Positions 1-12,699 of a DNA stretch of 64,000 nt are shown one piece after another. This DNA comes from Myxocyprinus asiaticus (Eukaryota > Chordata > Actinopteri > Cypriniformes > Catostomidae). Position 1 is the stretch's first letter; each line of letters starts with the position of its first letter. Below the pieces are notes generated by a model. The model made no database searches. It had not been told where the DNA came from and saw only the letters and a program-made list of their open reading frames with translations. A program made the translations under genes and the position numbers. The stretch is taken from NCBI RefSeq assembly GCF_019703515.2, contig NC_059388.1, positions 3,271,479 through 3,335,478 on the forward strand, in the 5' to 3' direction.

Positions 1-1439
1 CACACCCTGGGATTCAAACTAGTGAACTGATGCATGTGTAAACGGCATCAATAAAAAAAAAAATAGTACAAGGACTGAATACAAGCAATGCAGTAGATGT
101 CCGATTCCTCACATTCTTGTGGTAATTGTAGTCCTTATTTGGCAACTTGTTAACAACTTACCTTTTTAAAGCACCCAATGGCTTCAAAATACCACCTTTT
201 GAGGTATCACTGTGTGTAACTTATGTTATAGATCAGAACATAAAAGTCTCTTCAAATAATGTTAACCACAGACCTTATTCTACTCATAACACAAAAAACA
301 CTTTTCTAAATCCCCATTGGAAATTTCTGAGGGCACCAATGGCTCAAAAAAATACTGATTATCTTCCAAGTTTTAGGACTGCAAGCTTAACAGCTCTATT
401 AGTAACTTATTCAGTTACTTTCTTCATAGCCCTTGCAGTCTTTGTACAAGCAATAGTGAGTTTGTTGCTAAATGTAGGCTGACATTTATGAAGAAGAAGC
501 TCTTATTTAGTTAGTGTGGTAGAGAATGAAAGAGATGCCTATGATTTCCCTTTAGGAGAATTGTTATTTATTTAAGCCACAGATCAGATTGCTCTTGAAT
601 CCTGCTTTAAAAAATGTAACCTGACAGGGTTAAATTAGGGACCAGTTAGTCTGTTGGTTGTGTGTGCATTGCTGTCAGGGTATTGAATTATTAAAGACAA
701 TTTTCTGTTTTTATAAAAAAATGCATGAGGAGACAGGGAAAATCATAATAGTGCATTTCTGCCCTTGTTCCAAGAGCCTTCAAAATATATTTGAATAGCA
801 TTCACCCCTCAACAAATGAAATTGCTCATCTGTTCTGTGAGTATTTAGAGGACCAAGGCCTGGTGGAATAAAACAACTCAAGTTAAATTTAATGCAGTTG
901 ATTTTTCCTCTTAGCAAGACTGCAGGGAACCCTGTTTATGGTAGTCAAACTATTCTACAGGAAACTCCTGAAAGTTTTTTTATATATTTAATTGATATCA
1001 GAGTACTCTCGCAGAGCCAGGCATGTGACTCTTGGCACAAAGTCTTGTCCACGTTGCCGCTTATACTTAGCACTGTCCACTTAGATTGAAAGAGACCATC
1101 TATCCAACATTTAAAATGACCAATAACATTTTATTTGGTTTTTATGTGATGTTAAAGGGTTGGTTAATTGAAAATATATGATAACACAGTAATAGAGCGT
1201 AATAAAGTAGTAGCTCTTTCAAATTGATGTAACAGTCTAGGCAAACAGTTGCATAAACAACACTGATGAAATTTTAGGAAAATGAAGACTGAATTACTAG
1301 GTGATTCATGTCAAGAGAACTTGTCAAGAAAATGTCCTGGTCCTATTTTACTCCAAAATCAGAAGAAACAAACAAAAAGTGAATATTTTTCACTTAGAAA
1401 ATTAAGCCTATTTTTAGGGTTAGTAAGATTTTTAACATA
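1..1439. other. Intronic sequence, no recognised gene
   Basis: AT-rich sequence upstream of the first transposon. An open frame at 147-482 (+, 111 aa) has no motif I recognise and looks fortuitous. Nothing else is assignable. Confidence 0.5.
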
Positions 1440-2995
<1,556 letters not shown>

Positions 2996-3438
2996 TATTA
3001 TTTTAATTGTAAAGTATTTATGCATCATAATATGCATCATGGATCACTCCAATGGTACTGCATTTCATTTTCACTGATATTGACCCCGTTTCCACCTGGT
3101 ATTAAGATGAGTTTCGGGTGATCCAATCACATATGGTCAGCCCTAAATACAGGTCTAAACGGGTTCTAAAATGTTTTGTGATCGGATCACAGAAACCAGA
3201 TATGAATATAGTAAAAAATGCTTGTGTCCACATCACATTTGAGGTGTAAATGCTAATCCGTCTTTTATTCATCCCGGCAGTGAAACTCCATCCCTCACCT
3301 GCAAATCAACCCCTGCCCTAAAACAAGAGCTTAAACAAGCTGCTTTAAAAGGAAATAACCATCCGATCAGAAAATTGAAAAAAGCGTATACATACACAAC
3401 CATGAGAGCTTCACGGACCTTCTTTAGTGTGTGTGATA

Positions 3439-4726
3439 CAGTGCATCCGGAAAGTATTCACAGCGCTTCACTTTTTCCACATTTTGTTATGTTACAGCCT
3501 TATTCCAAAATGGATTACATTTTTTATTTTCCTCAAAATTCTACAAACAATACCCCATAATGACAACGTGAAAGAAGTTTGTTTGAAATCTTTGCAGATT
3601 TATTAAAGATAAAAAACGAAAATCATCATCCATGAATGGAAGAAGTTTGGAACCACCAGGACTCTTCCTAGAGTTGGCCGCCCGGCCAAACTGAGCGATC
3701 GGGGGAGAAGGGCCTTAGTCAGGGAGGTGACCAAGAACCAGATGGTCACTCTGACAGAGCTCCAGCATTTCTCTGTGGAGAGAGGAGAAACTTCCAGAAG
3801 AACAACCATCTCTGCAGCACTCCACCAATCATGGCTGTATGGTAGAGTGGCCAGACGGAAGCCACTCCTCAGTAAAAGGCACATGACAGCCCACCTGGAG
3901 TTTGCCAAAAGGCACCTGAAGGACTCTCAGACCATGAGAAACAAAGATTGAACTCTTTGGCCTGAATGGCAAGCGTCATGTCTGGAGGAAACCAGGCACC
4001 GCTCATCACCTGGCCAATACCATCCCTACAGTGAAGCATGGTGGTGGCAGCATCATGCTGTGGGGATGTTTTTCAGCGGCAGGAACTGGGAGACTAGTCA
4101 GGATCGAGGGAAAGATGAATGCAGCAATGTACAGAGACATCCTTGATGAAAACCTGCTCCAGAGCGCTCTGGACCTCAGACTGGGGCGAAGGTTCATCTT
4201 CCAACAAGACAACGACCCCAAGCACACAGCCAAGATAGCAAAGGAGTGGCTCCAGGACAACTCTGTGAATGTCCTTGAGTGGCCCAGCCAGAGCCCAGAC
4301 TTGAACCCGATTGAACATCTCTGGAGAGATCTGAAAATGGCTGTGCACCGACGCTCCCCATCCAACCTGATGGAGCTTGAGAGGTCCTGCAAAGAAGAAT
4401 GGGAGAAACTGCCCAAAAATAGGTGTGCCAAGCTTGTAGCATCATACTCAAAAAGACTTGAGGCTGTAATTGGTGCCAAAGGTGCTTCAACAAAGTATTG
4501 AGCAAAGGCTGTGAATACTTACGTACATGTGATTTTTTTTTTTTTTCGTTTTTTATTTTTAATAAATTTGCAAAGATTTCAAACAAACTACTTTCACGTT
4601 GTCATTATGGGGTATTGTTTGTAGAATTTTGAGGAAAATAATGAATTTAATCCATTTTGGAATAAGGCTGTAACATAACAAAATGTGGAAAAAGTGAAGC
4701 GCTATGAATACTTTCCGGATGCACTG
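3439..4726 (+). mobile_element. Tc1-like transposon (cagtgcatccgg termini), internally deleted
   Basis: Terminal repeats begin cagtgcatccggaaagtatt (3439) and end with the inverse, aatactttccggatgcactg (4707-4726), each bordered by TA (3437-3438 and 4727-4728). The repeats extend inward for more than 150 bp, including a palindromic aataccccataatgacaacg stretch. At 1,288 bp it is shorter than the usual ~1.6 kb because the DNA-binding N-terminus of the transposase is missing. Nested inside the element 3082-4743. Confidence 0.9.
3617..4501 (+). pseudogene. Tc1 transposase lacking its N-terminus and first catalytic Asp
   Basis: Reading begins at IIHEWKKFGTTRTLP, so the first helix-turn-helix is gone. 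GRPAKLSDRGRR (AT-hook-like) and the second DNA-binding half follow to QTMRNK (3951). The sequence then resumes directly at the KIELFG equivalent: a small deletion removes the ILWSDET segment with the first catalytic Asp and shifts the frame. The C-terminal 156 codons (4031-4501) are open, with [17 protein letters not shown], the second Asp in [11 protein letters not shown] and Glu in DLNPIEHLW at 34-residue spacing, ending KGASTKY. Cannot be catalytically active. Confidence 0.88.
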
Positions 4727-4755
4727 TAGGTGGAAACAGGGTCTTTAATAAACAA

Positions 4756-5073
4756 ATTGGTCCCACTTTATATTAGGTGTCTGTATTTGCTATATACTAA
4801 TGTATAATACAATATATTTGTTGTGTAACTACATGTTGTTTTGCAAAATTCTCACACAATTCACATTTGCTGCTGTTCAGGTACAGGTAGGTTTAGGAGT
4901 AGGGGTAAGGTTTAGGGTTGGGATAGGGTTAGGTTTAGGGTTAGGGCTAAAGTTAATAGTGTAACTACTGATGTTATTAAATGCGGGTAAGTACAATGCA
5001 TTGACACGTACATAGTAAGTACATTTTATCAAATGCTTAAGTAAATAGTAGTTAAAGACACCTAATATAACAG
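4756..5073. repeat. Non-autonomous element with actttatattaggtg termini
   Basis: Inverted ends: actttatattaggtgtct at 4765-4782 and agacacctaatataa at 5056-5070. The interior contains ttaggg-like runs (about 4900-4950) and no coding sequence. I recognise this as a dispersed repeat common in cyprinid genomes; the superfamily is not determined. Confidence 0.6.
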
Positions 5074-6690
5074 CATATTTTTACTGTAAAACTGTAAAAG
5101 AGAAGGAAACAATATTGGTGTTAAATATGTAATTTCTTGACAGGTTTCATGGAATCCCCCTTCTATCTGTTTCTGTTGGTTGTTAATAGTAATTATTTCA
5201 CATCTGTTGCATATTATACACTCTGTTTGTTGATATCTTGTTTACTTGAAGAGCTTTCAATGTCACAAACTTCTTAAACATTGTCAAATCCAATGGCTGG
5301 TTCTTTCTCAAAAGCGTTCAATGTAGCTGCCCAGTAACTTGCAAACAACTTTTATTTTTCTTACTTTTGATCAAATCTTCACCCTGATTCCCAAAAATTC
5401 CATAGAAGACAGACATTCAGAGCTTGCGATTTTAGGCAGGTACTTCCCTTTTTTTTTTTTTTGTGCAATATACATCCGACATCCAGAGTTTTTATTTATT
5501 TAGTTATTTATTTATTTATTGTGGGTCTTTTTGAGTGAACATTCTCAGAGCTTTAACATGTCTTCTATTGTGAATAAAATCCATAGAGCTTCATCAGACT
5601 CTTCAAATATCCTCATTCACTACTCTTTTAACTGGGTGGCTCCATTTGCATAGCTCGTTAAGCTACATATGTCTATTCTATCGATATTTTTAATCTATAG
5701 TGCCGTTCTTCATTGAAATCGCCATCCAATCAGCTGACTTCTTTGTCTCGGAAGGTTTTGTTCTCTGTCCACTCTGTTCTCCACCTCTGTTCTTCCCATG
5801 GGGCAACCATAGAGTTTTATAATTAACAGGAATGAGTGTGATGAAATGGTATGCGCAGTAGTGTGGCACACTATTAATTCTAGTGGAAGATGTTGTAATT
5901 TGCATCATCTTCATGTATATATTCTCCAAGAGTAAAGTTCTGGAGGGCAGATGTGGTTCATTGGCGCTACTTTTAAGATCCACTAGATTGGATGAACTAA
6001 TACTGTGGGCAACACCATTGCAGTGTTCTTCTGCAGTCTTGCACTAGAAGACGTTTTACATTGTTCCATTGTTCCAAGAATTGGGCATTTTAGTGACCCT
6101 AAGTACTCATGTAAAACATTATAAAGACTTTTGACATGTTGACCCTTAGATCTTCTTCCAGTCCCTCACAAATGCTGTCTACACATTAGTACTATTACTT
6201 ATCAGCAATCAGACTTAAGATTTTTACCTAATGGATGATAAAACAGCTGAAAAAATCCCATAGACTTATTGAAGATATTGAAGGAGGGATCCATACCATG
6301 TCTTGTGAGTAGATTATAGCTCTTTGGACTTGGGCCAGTAAGTAACTACCTAGCAACTACTCTGAACACTCTAGCAACCGCACAACAACTATTTAGAACA
6401 CCCTTGCATCGCGGTACGGCAAAGCACCTCAATCTGCTTCTTTTTTACTGCAAATGTATAGTGCGTTTGTGCATGTTTGCTATTTAAAATAGTCTGTGCC
6501 AAGCACCGTTTGGCCATAGTGACAAACTCCTTCCACAAAGACATTCGTTGGCACTGTAAAAACAGTGATCACCACTGACACATGCTCAGTATGTGTTAAA
6601 AAGCACAACTTACCATTTTGAAAACTTGATTATGGAATGTTGGAATGATCACAATGCACAAATGTTATATATATAAATACACACACACAC
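5074..6690. other. Intronic stretch without recognised genes
   Basis: Contains T-rich and ATTT-rich low-complexity runs (5450-5520) and a 97-codon open frame on the minus strand (5690-5983) with no recognisable motif, plus ctagcaac-type short repeats near 6340-6400. No gene is supported. Confidence 0.45.
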
Positions 6691-6696
6691 ACACAC

Positions 6697-7912
6697 ACTG
6701 TCGGCCAAAAGTTTGGAATAATATACAGATTTTGCTGTTTCGAAAGGAAATTGATACTTCAATTCACTAAACTGATCACAAAGTATAGTCAGGACATTAC
6801 AAAACAGCACCATCACTATTTGAAAAAAGTCATTTTTGATCAAATCTAGACAGGCCCCATTTCCAGCAGCCATCACTCCAACACCTTATCCTTGAGTAAT
6901 CATGCTAAATTACTAATTTGGTACTAGAAAATCACTTGCCATTATATCAAACACTGCTGAAAGCTATTTGGTTCGTTAAATGAAGCTTAACATTGTCTTT
7001 GTGTTTGTTTTTGAGTTGCCACATTATGCAATAGACTGGCATGTCTTAAGGTCAATATTAGGTCAAAAATGGCAAAAAAGAAACAGCTTTCTCTAGAAAC
7101 TCATCAGTCAATCATTGTTTTGAGGAATGAAGGCTATATAATGCTTGAAATTGCCAAAAAACTGAAGATTTCATACAAAGGTGTACACTACAGTCTTCAA
7201 AGACAAAGGACAACTGGCTCTAACAAGGACAGAAAGAGATGTGGAAGGCCAGATGTACAACTAAACAAGAGGATAAGTACATCAGAGTCTCTAGTTTGAG
7301 AAACAGACACCTCACATGTCCTCAGCTGACAGCTTCATTGAATTCTACCCACTCAACACCAGTTTCATGTACTGTAAACAGTAAAGAGAAGACTCAGAGG
7401 TGCAGGTCTTATGGGAAGAATTGCAAAGAAAAAGCCACTTTTGAAACAGAAAAACAAAAAGAAAAGGTTCGAGTGGGCAAAGAAACACAGACACTGGACA
7501 ACAGATAATTGGAAAAGAGTGTTATGGATCTTAACCCCATTGAGCTTTTGTGGGATCAGCTAGACTGTAAGGTGCGTGAGAAGTGCCCGACAAGACAGCC
7601 ATATCTATGGCAAGTGCTACAGGAAGCGTGGGGTGAAATGTCACCTGAGTATCTGGACAAACTGACAGCTAGAATGCCAAGGATCTGCAAAGCTGACATT
7701 GCTGCATGTGGAGAATGTTTTGATGAGAACTCTTTGAAGTAGTTTAAGAAGTGCTGAATTTTTTTTTTTCAAATTGTAATAGTAATTTTTCACGTTATTA
7801 ATGTCCTGACTATACATTGTGGTCAGCTGAATGCCACTTTAGTGAATTAAAGTACCAATTTCTTTCAATAAGAGCAAAGTCCGTACATTATTCCAAACTT
7901 TTGGCCATCAGT
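6697..7912 (+). mobile_element. Tc1-like transposon (ggccaaaagtttggaata termini), gutted
   Basis: Left end cactgtcggccaaaagtttg follows a (CA)n run. The inverse end is caaacttttggccatcagtg at about 7893-7912. The ends share long inverted similarity (gtacagattttgct near the left, agcaaagtccgtac near the right). About 1.2 kb against the usual ~1.6 kb because the transposase centre is deleted. Boundaries are good to a few bases. Confidence 0.8.
7069..7742 (+). pseudogene. Tc1 transposase with deleted catalytic core
   Basis: The N-terminus is clear: MAKKKQLSLETHQSIIVLRN with a helix-turn-helix through AKKLKISYKGVHYSLQR and the GRP linker (7069-7290). A frameshift moves reading to KYIRVSSLRNRHLTCPQLTA and on to the RVGKETQTLDN region (to about 7505). 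An internal deletion then fuses the WKR(S)V region directly to DLNPIELLWDQL, removing the first two catalytic aspartates and leaving only the DLNPIE glutamate. The C-terminal 70 codons (ending FDENSLK) are open. No activity is possible. Confidence 0.85.
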
Positions 7913-7927
7913 GTGCGTGTGTGTATA

Positions 7928-8134
7928 CACTGAACAAAAATATAAACGCAACATGTAAAGTGTTGGTCCCATGTTTCATGAGCTGAAATAAAAGATCCCA
8001 GAAATTTTCCATACGCAATGATTCGATTAGATTAGGGCCTAATGAATTTATTTCAATTGACTGATTTTCTTAAATGAACTGTAACTCAGTAAAATCTTTG
8101 AAATTGTTGCATGTTACGTTTATATTTTTGTTCA

Positions 8135-8137
<3 letters not shown>
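7928..8137. mobile_element. Tc1-type MITE, 210 bp
   Basis: Ends cactgaacaaaaatataaac and the inverse gtttatatttttgttcagtg are bordered by TA at 7926-7927 and 8138-8139. No coding capacity. The right end runs straight into a (TA)n array. Confidence 0.85.

Positions 8138-8194
<57 letters not shown>
8138..8194. repeat. (TA)n microsatellite
   Basis: Uninterrupted TA dinucleotides immediately after the MITE terminus. Tyr-Ile frames read across it are artefacts. Confidence 0.95.
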
Positions 8195-8200
<6 letters not shown>

Positions 8201-8559
8201 TATTTATTTTTTTTTCAGTTTTTAAAGCATTTGATGCAAATAAAATGCACATCCTCACTGCTGGTTCAGGATTTCGTCCTCGAGTTCCTTCAGTGTTTAA
8301 TGTCGTTTGTCAAAACAGCATTCTGTGCTTTGGTGGCATCTATTGCACTAGTTTTGATAACTGCAACGGGTCCTGACACGTGATCCAAAGCTCATATTTT
8401 ATTTGTCAGGGCATCTCATTGCCATGCGAAGAATTTTTTTTTTTATAAAAAACATTTATAAATGTTTTATAAATAATTCCAGCTGTGAATTAGCTTTATA
8501 GGAATCCATTGTTTCGATTTCAAATGTTAATCACAGAGTGTTAAAATGAGTGCAGTGGG

Positions 8560-8830
8560 CTTAACTATAATGAATAATGCAATGCAGTGATAGTGAATAA
8601 CACAAAGTACCGATAATGAATAATGCAACATATAAATAACCCAATGACAACAATACCGAATAATGAAATGCAATGATTATGAAGTGCAAAGCAACTGTAG
8701 TGCAACAAAGACAAATAACACAATGTAGCGCTAATGCAATGATAAAGAATAACACAACATAACGAATAATGCAGCATAACGTTAACTAGTAATGTAACAA
8801 CTTTAATGAATAATATAGCATTGACGTTAA
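8560..8830. repeat. Degenerate tandem repeat, aataatgcaa-type unit
   Basis: About 270 bp of imperfect repeats of a roughly 10-25 bp motif around gaataatgcaatg / gaataacacaa. Minus-strand open frames here are a by-product of the repetition. Confidence 0.7.
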
Positions 8831-8839
8831 AGGGCCGTC

Positions 8840-10980
8840 TATAATATTCTTGTTTATGTCGTGGTGACACCTAGTATCGTAGGTGCATCATCTTCAACAT
8901 AAGCTCTGCTATGTCTACTTTTTTGAGCTGAACATATACATTTTTTTTTTTTTTTTCTGAGTGTACAATGCTAAGAATGATTTGGAAAAATTGCCCTGTC
9001 GTAAAGTCATTAGTTTTCTCTGACTAATCACAGTTGTTGAATATTTTTGGATCTAGTTTAATTACTTTGCTATAAAAAGCTATAAATTGAATTTCTGCAC
9101 AGATCCTCGCTCTGAGAAATGACTTTTTTGTTCATTTACATCACTGAATTGTGTCATGCTTGACTTGGTGCAGTTTATATCAGTTAATGAAATAATTTCT
9201 TAGAGTTTGAAATATTCTATGGGAACGCCATGCAGTCACCCGTGTAAATTTATTTGTTCTGTTATTGAATATTGTATTTGTTATCAATTCTATTTATTAT
9301 TTAGTATCAATTTACAAGAACTGAAAGTGCGATTTTGTTGTCTGACCATGTTCTTAATGGCTCATGAGTTTTCCATTAACATGTGTTTAATGATTCCCCT
9401 TACGCTCCTAGTAAAAGCAAATTAAATCTTAATGGGCTAATTTTGCATCATATTTCACACAAAGTTCACCTCTTTTTCGCCCACTACTGCTGCTCTTACA
9501 CACAACACTAATACAGTAGTGGCAGTGAATGAAGTTATGTTTATTGTATACTTATTTACCGGTCCATGTTGTCACGTCAAGCTATTTCAGACACTGTACT
9601 GCCTTTCTATAGTAACACACTCACACTTCTGGACACTGAGCAGCTATAAAAACATCGTAGCATTTCTTAAGGCACAACCATTGTCGTATACTCGTCCAGG
9701 GAGCCGTTTATGCCTCTTCTGAGCAGTTTCGAGAAACACAAGACTACTGCAGTGATGCACAAAATTTCTCTGTTCTTTAGTGGATTCATGGACCTTAGCA
9801 CACACAAAAGCCACAGCTCTCCAACTTGAGAGTAATTTTTGCAGATCAACACATTTTGTTTTAATTTGTAGTAGTTAAGCCTGCTTTAGTTTTTGTTTAT
9901 CTTTTACACACACTTGAATGAAATTTTGAACAGCATTTCATTACTGGACTTATAGGGTTACTCTTAGGGGAAGTAGCTCACCATTCTGGCTTGTTTTTTG
10001 CTTATATTAAATAAAATGTGAGTTTATTAAAGGAATTTTGCAGGTTCAATACAAGTTAAGCTCAATCATGTACTCGTCCCTTGCTTATTTAAAATAAATG
10101 AAAAGATTGCAGTTGCAGTAAGGAGTTTAATGCACGGGGCCAGTCCATAAATGTTAAAATACACACAGTTTCAAAATTATTACACAAAAAATAAACATTA
10201 TATGTTAACATGATTTTAGCGTGATACAATCAGGGATTTACCAGCGTTATGGTGCCGACCAGATTACAGGGTTTACTGGCGTTACGCTGTCATGACAGCT
10301 ATGGTGAACAGTCGGACCAGATAACATTCCAGGAGCCAGTATATGGCAGAGCCCCTCTCTAACTGTCAAGGCAAAGAAGAGTGGATCCATTTTGATTGGA
10401 TCGTGTCAGGACCAACACAAACAAATGCGAAGCACATCCATCAGATAAACTGCTCGGACAACTAGCAGATACTTCAGAAAGTAAGGCCTGGGACCGTCCA
10501 ACACGTTGGAAAAGACTTCTCATTGGTCCACGAGTGGTTTCTTAGCGACCTCTCAAACCCCCCATCCTTAGGTTTGCCTCAAGACCAGAGTTGAGAAAAA
10601 GACCATAAATATCTTAAAGACCACTCGAAGCGCATTAACTTTCCATGTGGCAAAAGCTGAAAGAAAGAAGCCACAAAGACAAATCTTTACACACAAAGTT
10701 TTACTCCTAACACGGACACCAACTGCAACACATCCACTCCATGTTAATTCAGTAAACCGTTTATGTAAACTGCAGTTGTTTGATTAACACAATAGTTCAC
10801 ACAGTTTTAACTATTAAGGTATATATGAACGTATGCATAATATTTAATCTTTTAATATCATGTTTGGTCTCTATATCTTCAGAAAAATGCCAAGAGTATT
10901 TTTGAAGAGGTTTGGATAATGAACAATGCATAGATGAAACTTTAAAGACATTGTTTTAACTGTGTGCTTTAAAATGTGTA
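8840..10980. other. Intronic stretch, no gene recognised
   Basis: AT-rich sequence with short homopolymers and no recognisable coding motif. The part from about 10140 is more GC-rich, consistent with a repeat I cannot identify. Confidence 0.4.
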
Positions 10981-10984
10981 AATG

Positions 10985-11275
10985 TTCCACACAGAGAAGG
11001 GAGGGTGAGCCACACTGTGTGGGCCCCCTCCGATGTCAGAAGCCAATCATAACCCTAAAACAAAAAGCGCCAAACTGAAATCTCCTCATCAGGAAGGTAT
11101 AAAACTATTCTCTGGATGACCATACCACATCTTTGTCCTGAGTCCCTGTCCAGAGGGTCATTAACAGGATACACTTCTAAAACACCTTTGTCCTGAGTCT
11201 TGGAAGAAGACACTTACAGGATAACAGAAAAACACCTTTGTTCTGGTCTCACCCCACGAGAGAGAGAGACAGGCA
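10985..11275 (+). repeat. Possible LTR-like fragment with imperfect 50-60 bp repeats
   Basis: A TATA-like ggtataaaact (11096-11106) is followed by three imperfect units, each starting ctttgtcctgagtc or ctttgttctggtc and containing a cattaacagga / cttacagga piece. This resembles the U3/R region of an LTR but no matching partner LTR was found. Treat as unclassified. Confidence 0.3.
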
Positions 11276-11289
11276 TTAACAGAATGATA

Positions 11290-12010
11290 ATGCCCACCTG
11301 CCCACATCACTCGAAAACCTTTTTATTAAAGGGTCAAAATGAACTCTAACTAAATCACACAAATATAACCAAATACTTAATGCCCTGTTTGGGCCACTGG
11401 AAGGCGTCCGGCTGAAAAGCCGTTACCTGGCAGTACGCTGTCAGAGACAAAGCTTCAGATTTAGACCAATTCACTCTGTATCATGAGAACTTAGAAAGAG
11501 AATGAATAATTCTGTGGAGGCAAGGCATAGATCTAGTAGGGTCAGAGACAAATAATAAAATATCATCTGCGTAAAGCAAAAGCTTATGCGCCCCGCCACC
11601 ACCCCTGGAAAATCATCCTCCTCTCCTATTGTGGCTGCTAATGGTTCCAGGGCAAGACAGAACAATAAGGGGGAAAGAGGGCAACCCTGCCGGGTGCCCT
11701 TATCCAGAGTAAAATAATCTGAAATTAATCCATTCATTTGAACCGTCGCTACCAGGTGTCTATAAAGTAACTTAAAGTGACATGGCAGGGACCGGAGTCT
11801 GATTATTTGCCATTGACAACATGATATTGATGAAACGCCTAATGTTATCAGAAGAGTTACGGCCCCGAATAAACCTCAACTGATCTATATGTATAAGAGA
11901 TGTCATAACTTGATTGGTTAGCCAAAATTTTTGACAATATGTTAACGTCTAGCTGGATCAGGGAAATTGAATGGTAACTCTTACACTTGCTTGGATCTTT
12001 GTCCTTTATT
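11290..12010 (-). pseudogene. L1 ORF2 reverse-transcriptase remnant
   Basis: Frameshifted but recognisable in order: SLILNKGQRSK, then a DPARR..ILSKILA-like stretch, IDQ.GFIRGRNSSDNIRRFI, KGTRQGCPLSPLLFCLALEP (about 11640-11700), and LLLYADDILLFVSD with the catalytic YADD at about 11562-11574. Beyond this, QWPKQGIKYL and a DLVRV.FDPLIK-like stretch continue to about 11290. The first RT aspartate block (LDAEKAFD in relatives) falls in a deleted or scrambled part near 11750-11800. No full-length ORF2 exists. Confidence 0.8.
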
Positions 12011-12015
12011 AAGAA

Positions 12016-12585
12016 TCAGACTGATCCGGGCTGAACCAGACTGAGAAAATGCCTTCTCAGTTTTTCCCAAGAAAGCCTTCCTTTACTCCTCGCCTCGCGT
12101 AACACGAGATCTTTATCGGATGATCTCAGAAATTTGTCCAGAATTGATTGGGGCCTGTCTCCCTCCGCGGATCTCTGCGCCGGAACCCTGTGAGCTCGCT
12201 CGATTTCCAGCTTATGGCCTGTTATGCCGAGCAGATTCGGAAGGAGCCCATACAGGAATTTCACCATGTCCCGACCCTCTTCGGCCTTAGGAATTCCAAC
12301 AATACGGACGTTATTCCGCCGGCTACGGTTATCCATGTCCTCCATCTGCTCACAAACACACTCCAAATCCACCTTGGTTGCTAGCGGATTAGCAGATAAT
12401 TCCCTCTCCGATGTCTGCAGATAATCAGTCTGTTTCTCGACATCCCCCACTCTTGTAATCATATCAGAGAACTTTGCCTCCAAGGCATTGATCGATCGAC
12501 GTATCACAGCAAGATCCTCCAAGTCAGTAACGACCTTCGTCAGCATTGCCAACATGTTCAGCATCTCTCGCCGCATTTCTTGCAC
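12016..12585 (-). pseudogene. L1 ORF1p-like RNA-binding protein, C-terminally fused/truncated
   Basis: 189 open codons. Residues 1-75 are a predicted coiled coil with spaced hydrophobics (MLNMLAMLTKVVTDLEDL). They are followed by an RRM-like domain with the L1 ORF1 signature MDNRSRRNNVRIVGIPKAEE and a C-terminal region with LEIERAHRVPAQR. ORF1p binds the element's own RNA as a trimer. The tail (HFLSLVQPGSV) runs into reverse-transcriptase sequence because of a large deletion, so this is a defective copy. The start used is the first Met of the open frame; the true N-terminus may lie upstream. Confidence 0.82.
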
Positions 12586-12699
12586 TTCTTTTTATTGTCT
12601 CCAGAGCCCGAGGAGTTCTGATTCTTTGACATATTGTCCTCCTAGAACAGTTATGAAACAGAGTGTATCGAATCTCACTGCTTTATATCATTAAAAGTG

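Larger units (their letters stand above)
3082..4743. mobile_element. Non-autonomous DNA element with GACCC.GTTTCCACCT termini, split by a Tc1
   Basis: The left end gaccccgtttccacct (3082-3097) is the inverse of the right end aggtggaaacagggtc (4728-4743), with one mismatch. Between them lie about 355 bp of non-coding sequence (3082-3438) and then the complete Tc1 element 3439-4726, inserted almost at the right terminus. No transposase of its own is visible and no convincing target-site duplication was found, so the superfamily is unassigned. Confidence 0.6.
11280..12650 (-). mobile_element. L1-clade LINE, internally deleted
   Basis: Reads on the minus strand from an ORF1-type protein into the reverse transcriptase part of ORF2. 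The endonuclease and early RT are missing, so the ORF1 end (HFLSLVQP) is fused to the SLILNKG region of RT. Several stops and frameshifts lie in ORF2. No poly(A) tail or target-site duplication is identifiable. Confidence 0.82.

Noticed and set aside
147..482. 111-codon open frame with a hydrophobic C-terminus
   Set aside because: No recognisable motif, no splice or promoter context, AT-rich intron; likely chance.
4006..4586. Antisense open frames over Tc1 transposase (4006-4479, 4194-4586, 44270-44551 and others)
   Set aside because: Shadows of the transposase frame on the opposite strand.
4890..4960. ttaggg-like runs resembling interstitial telomeric repeats
   Set aside because: Only a few irregular units within a dispersed repeat (4756-5073) that carries such sequence as part of its interior.
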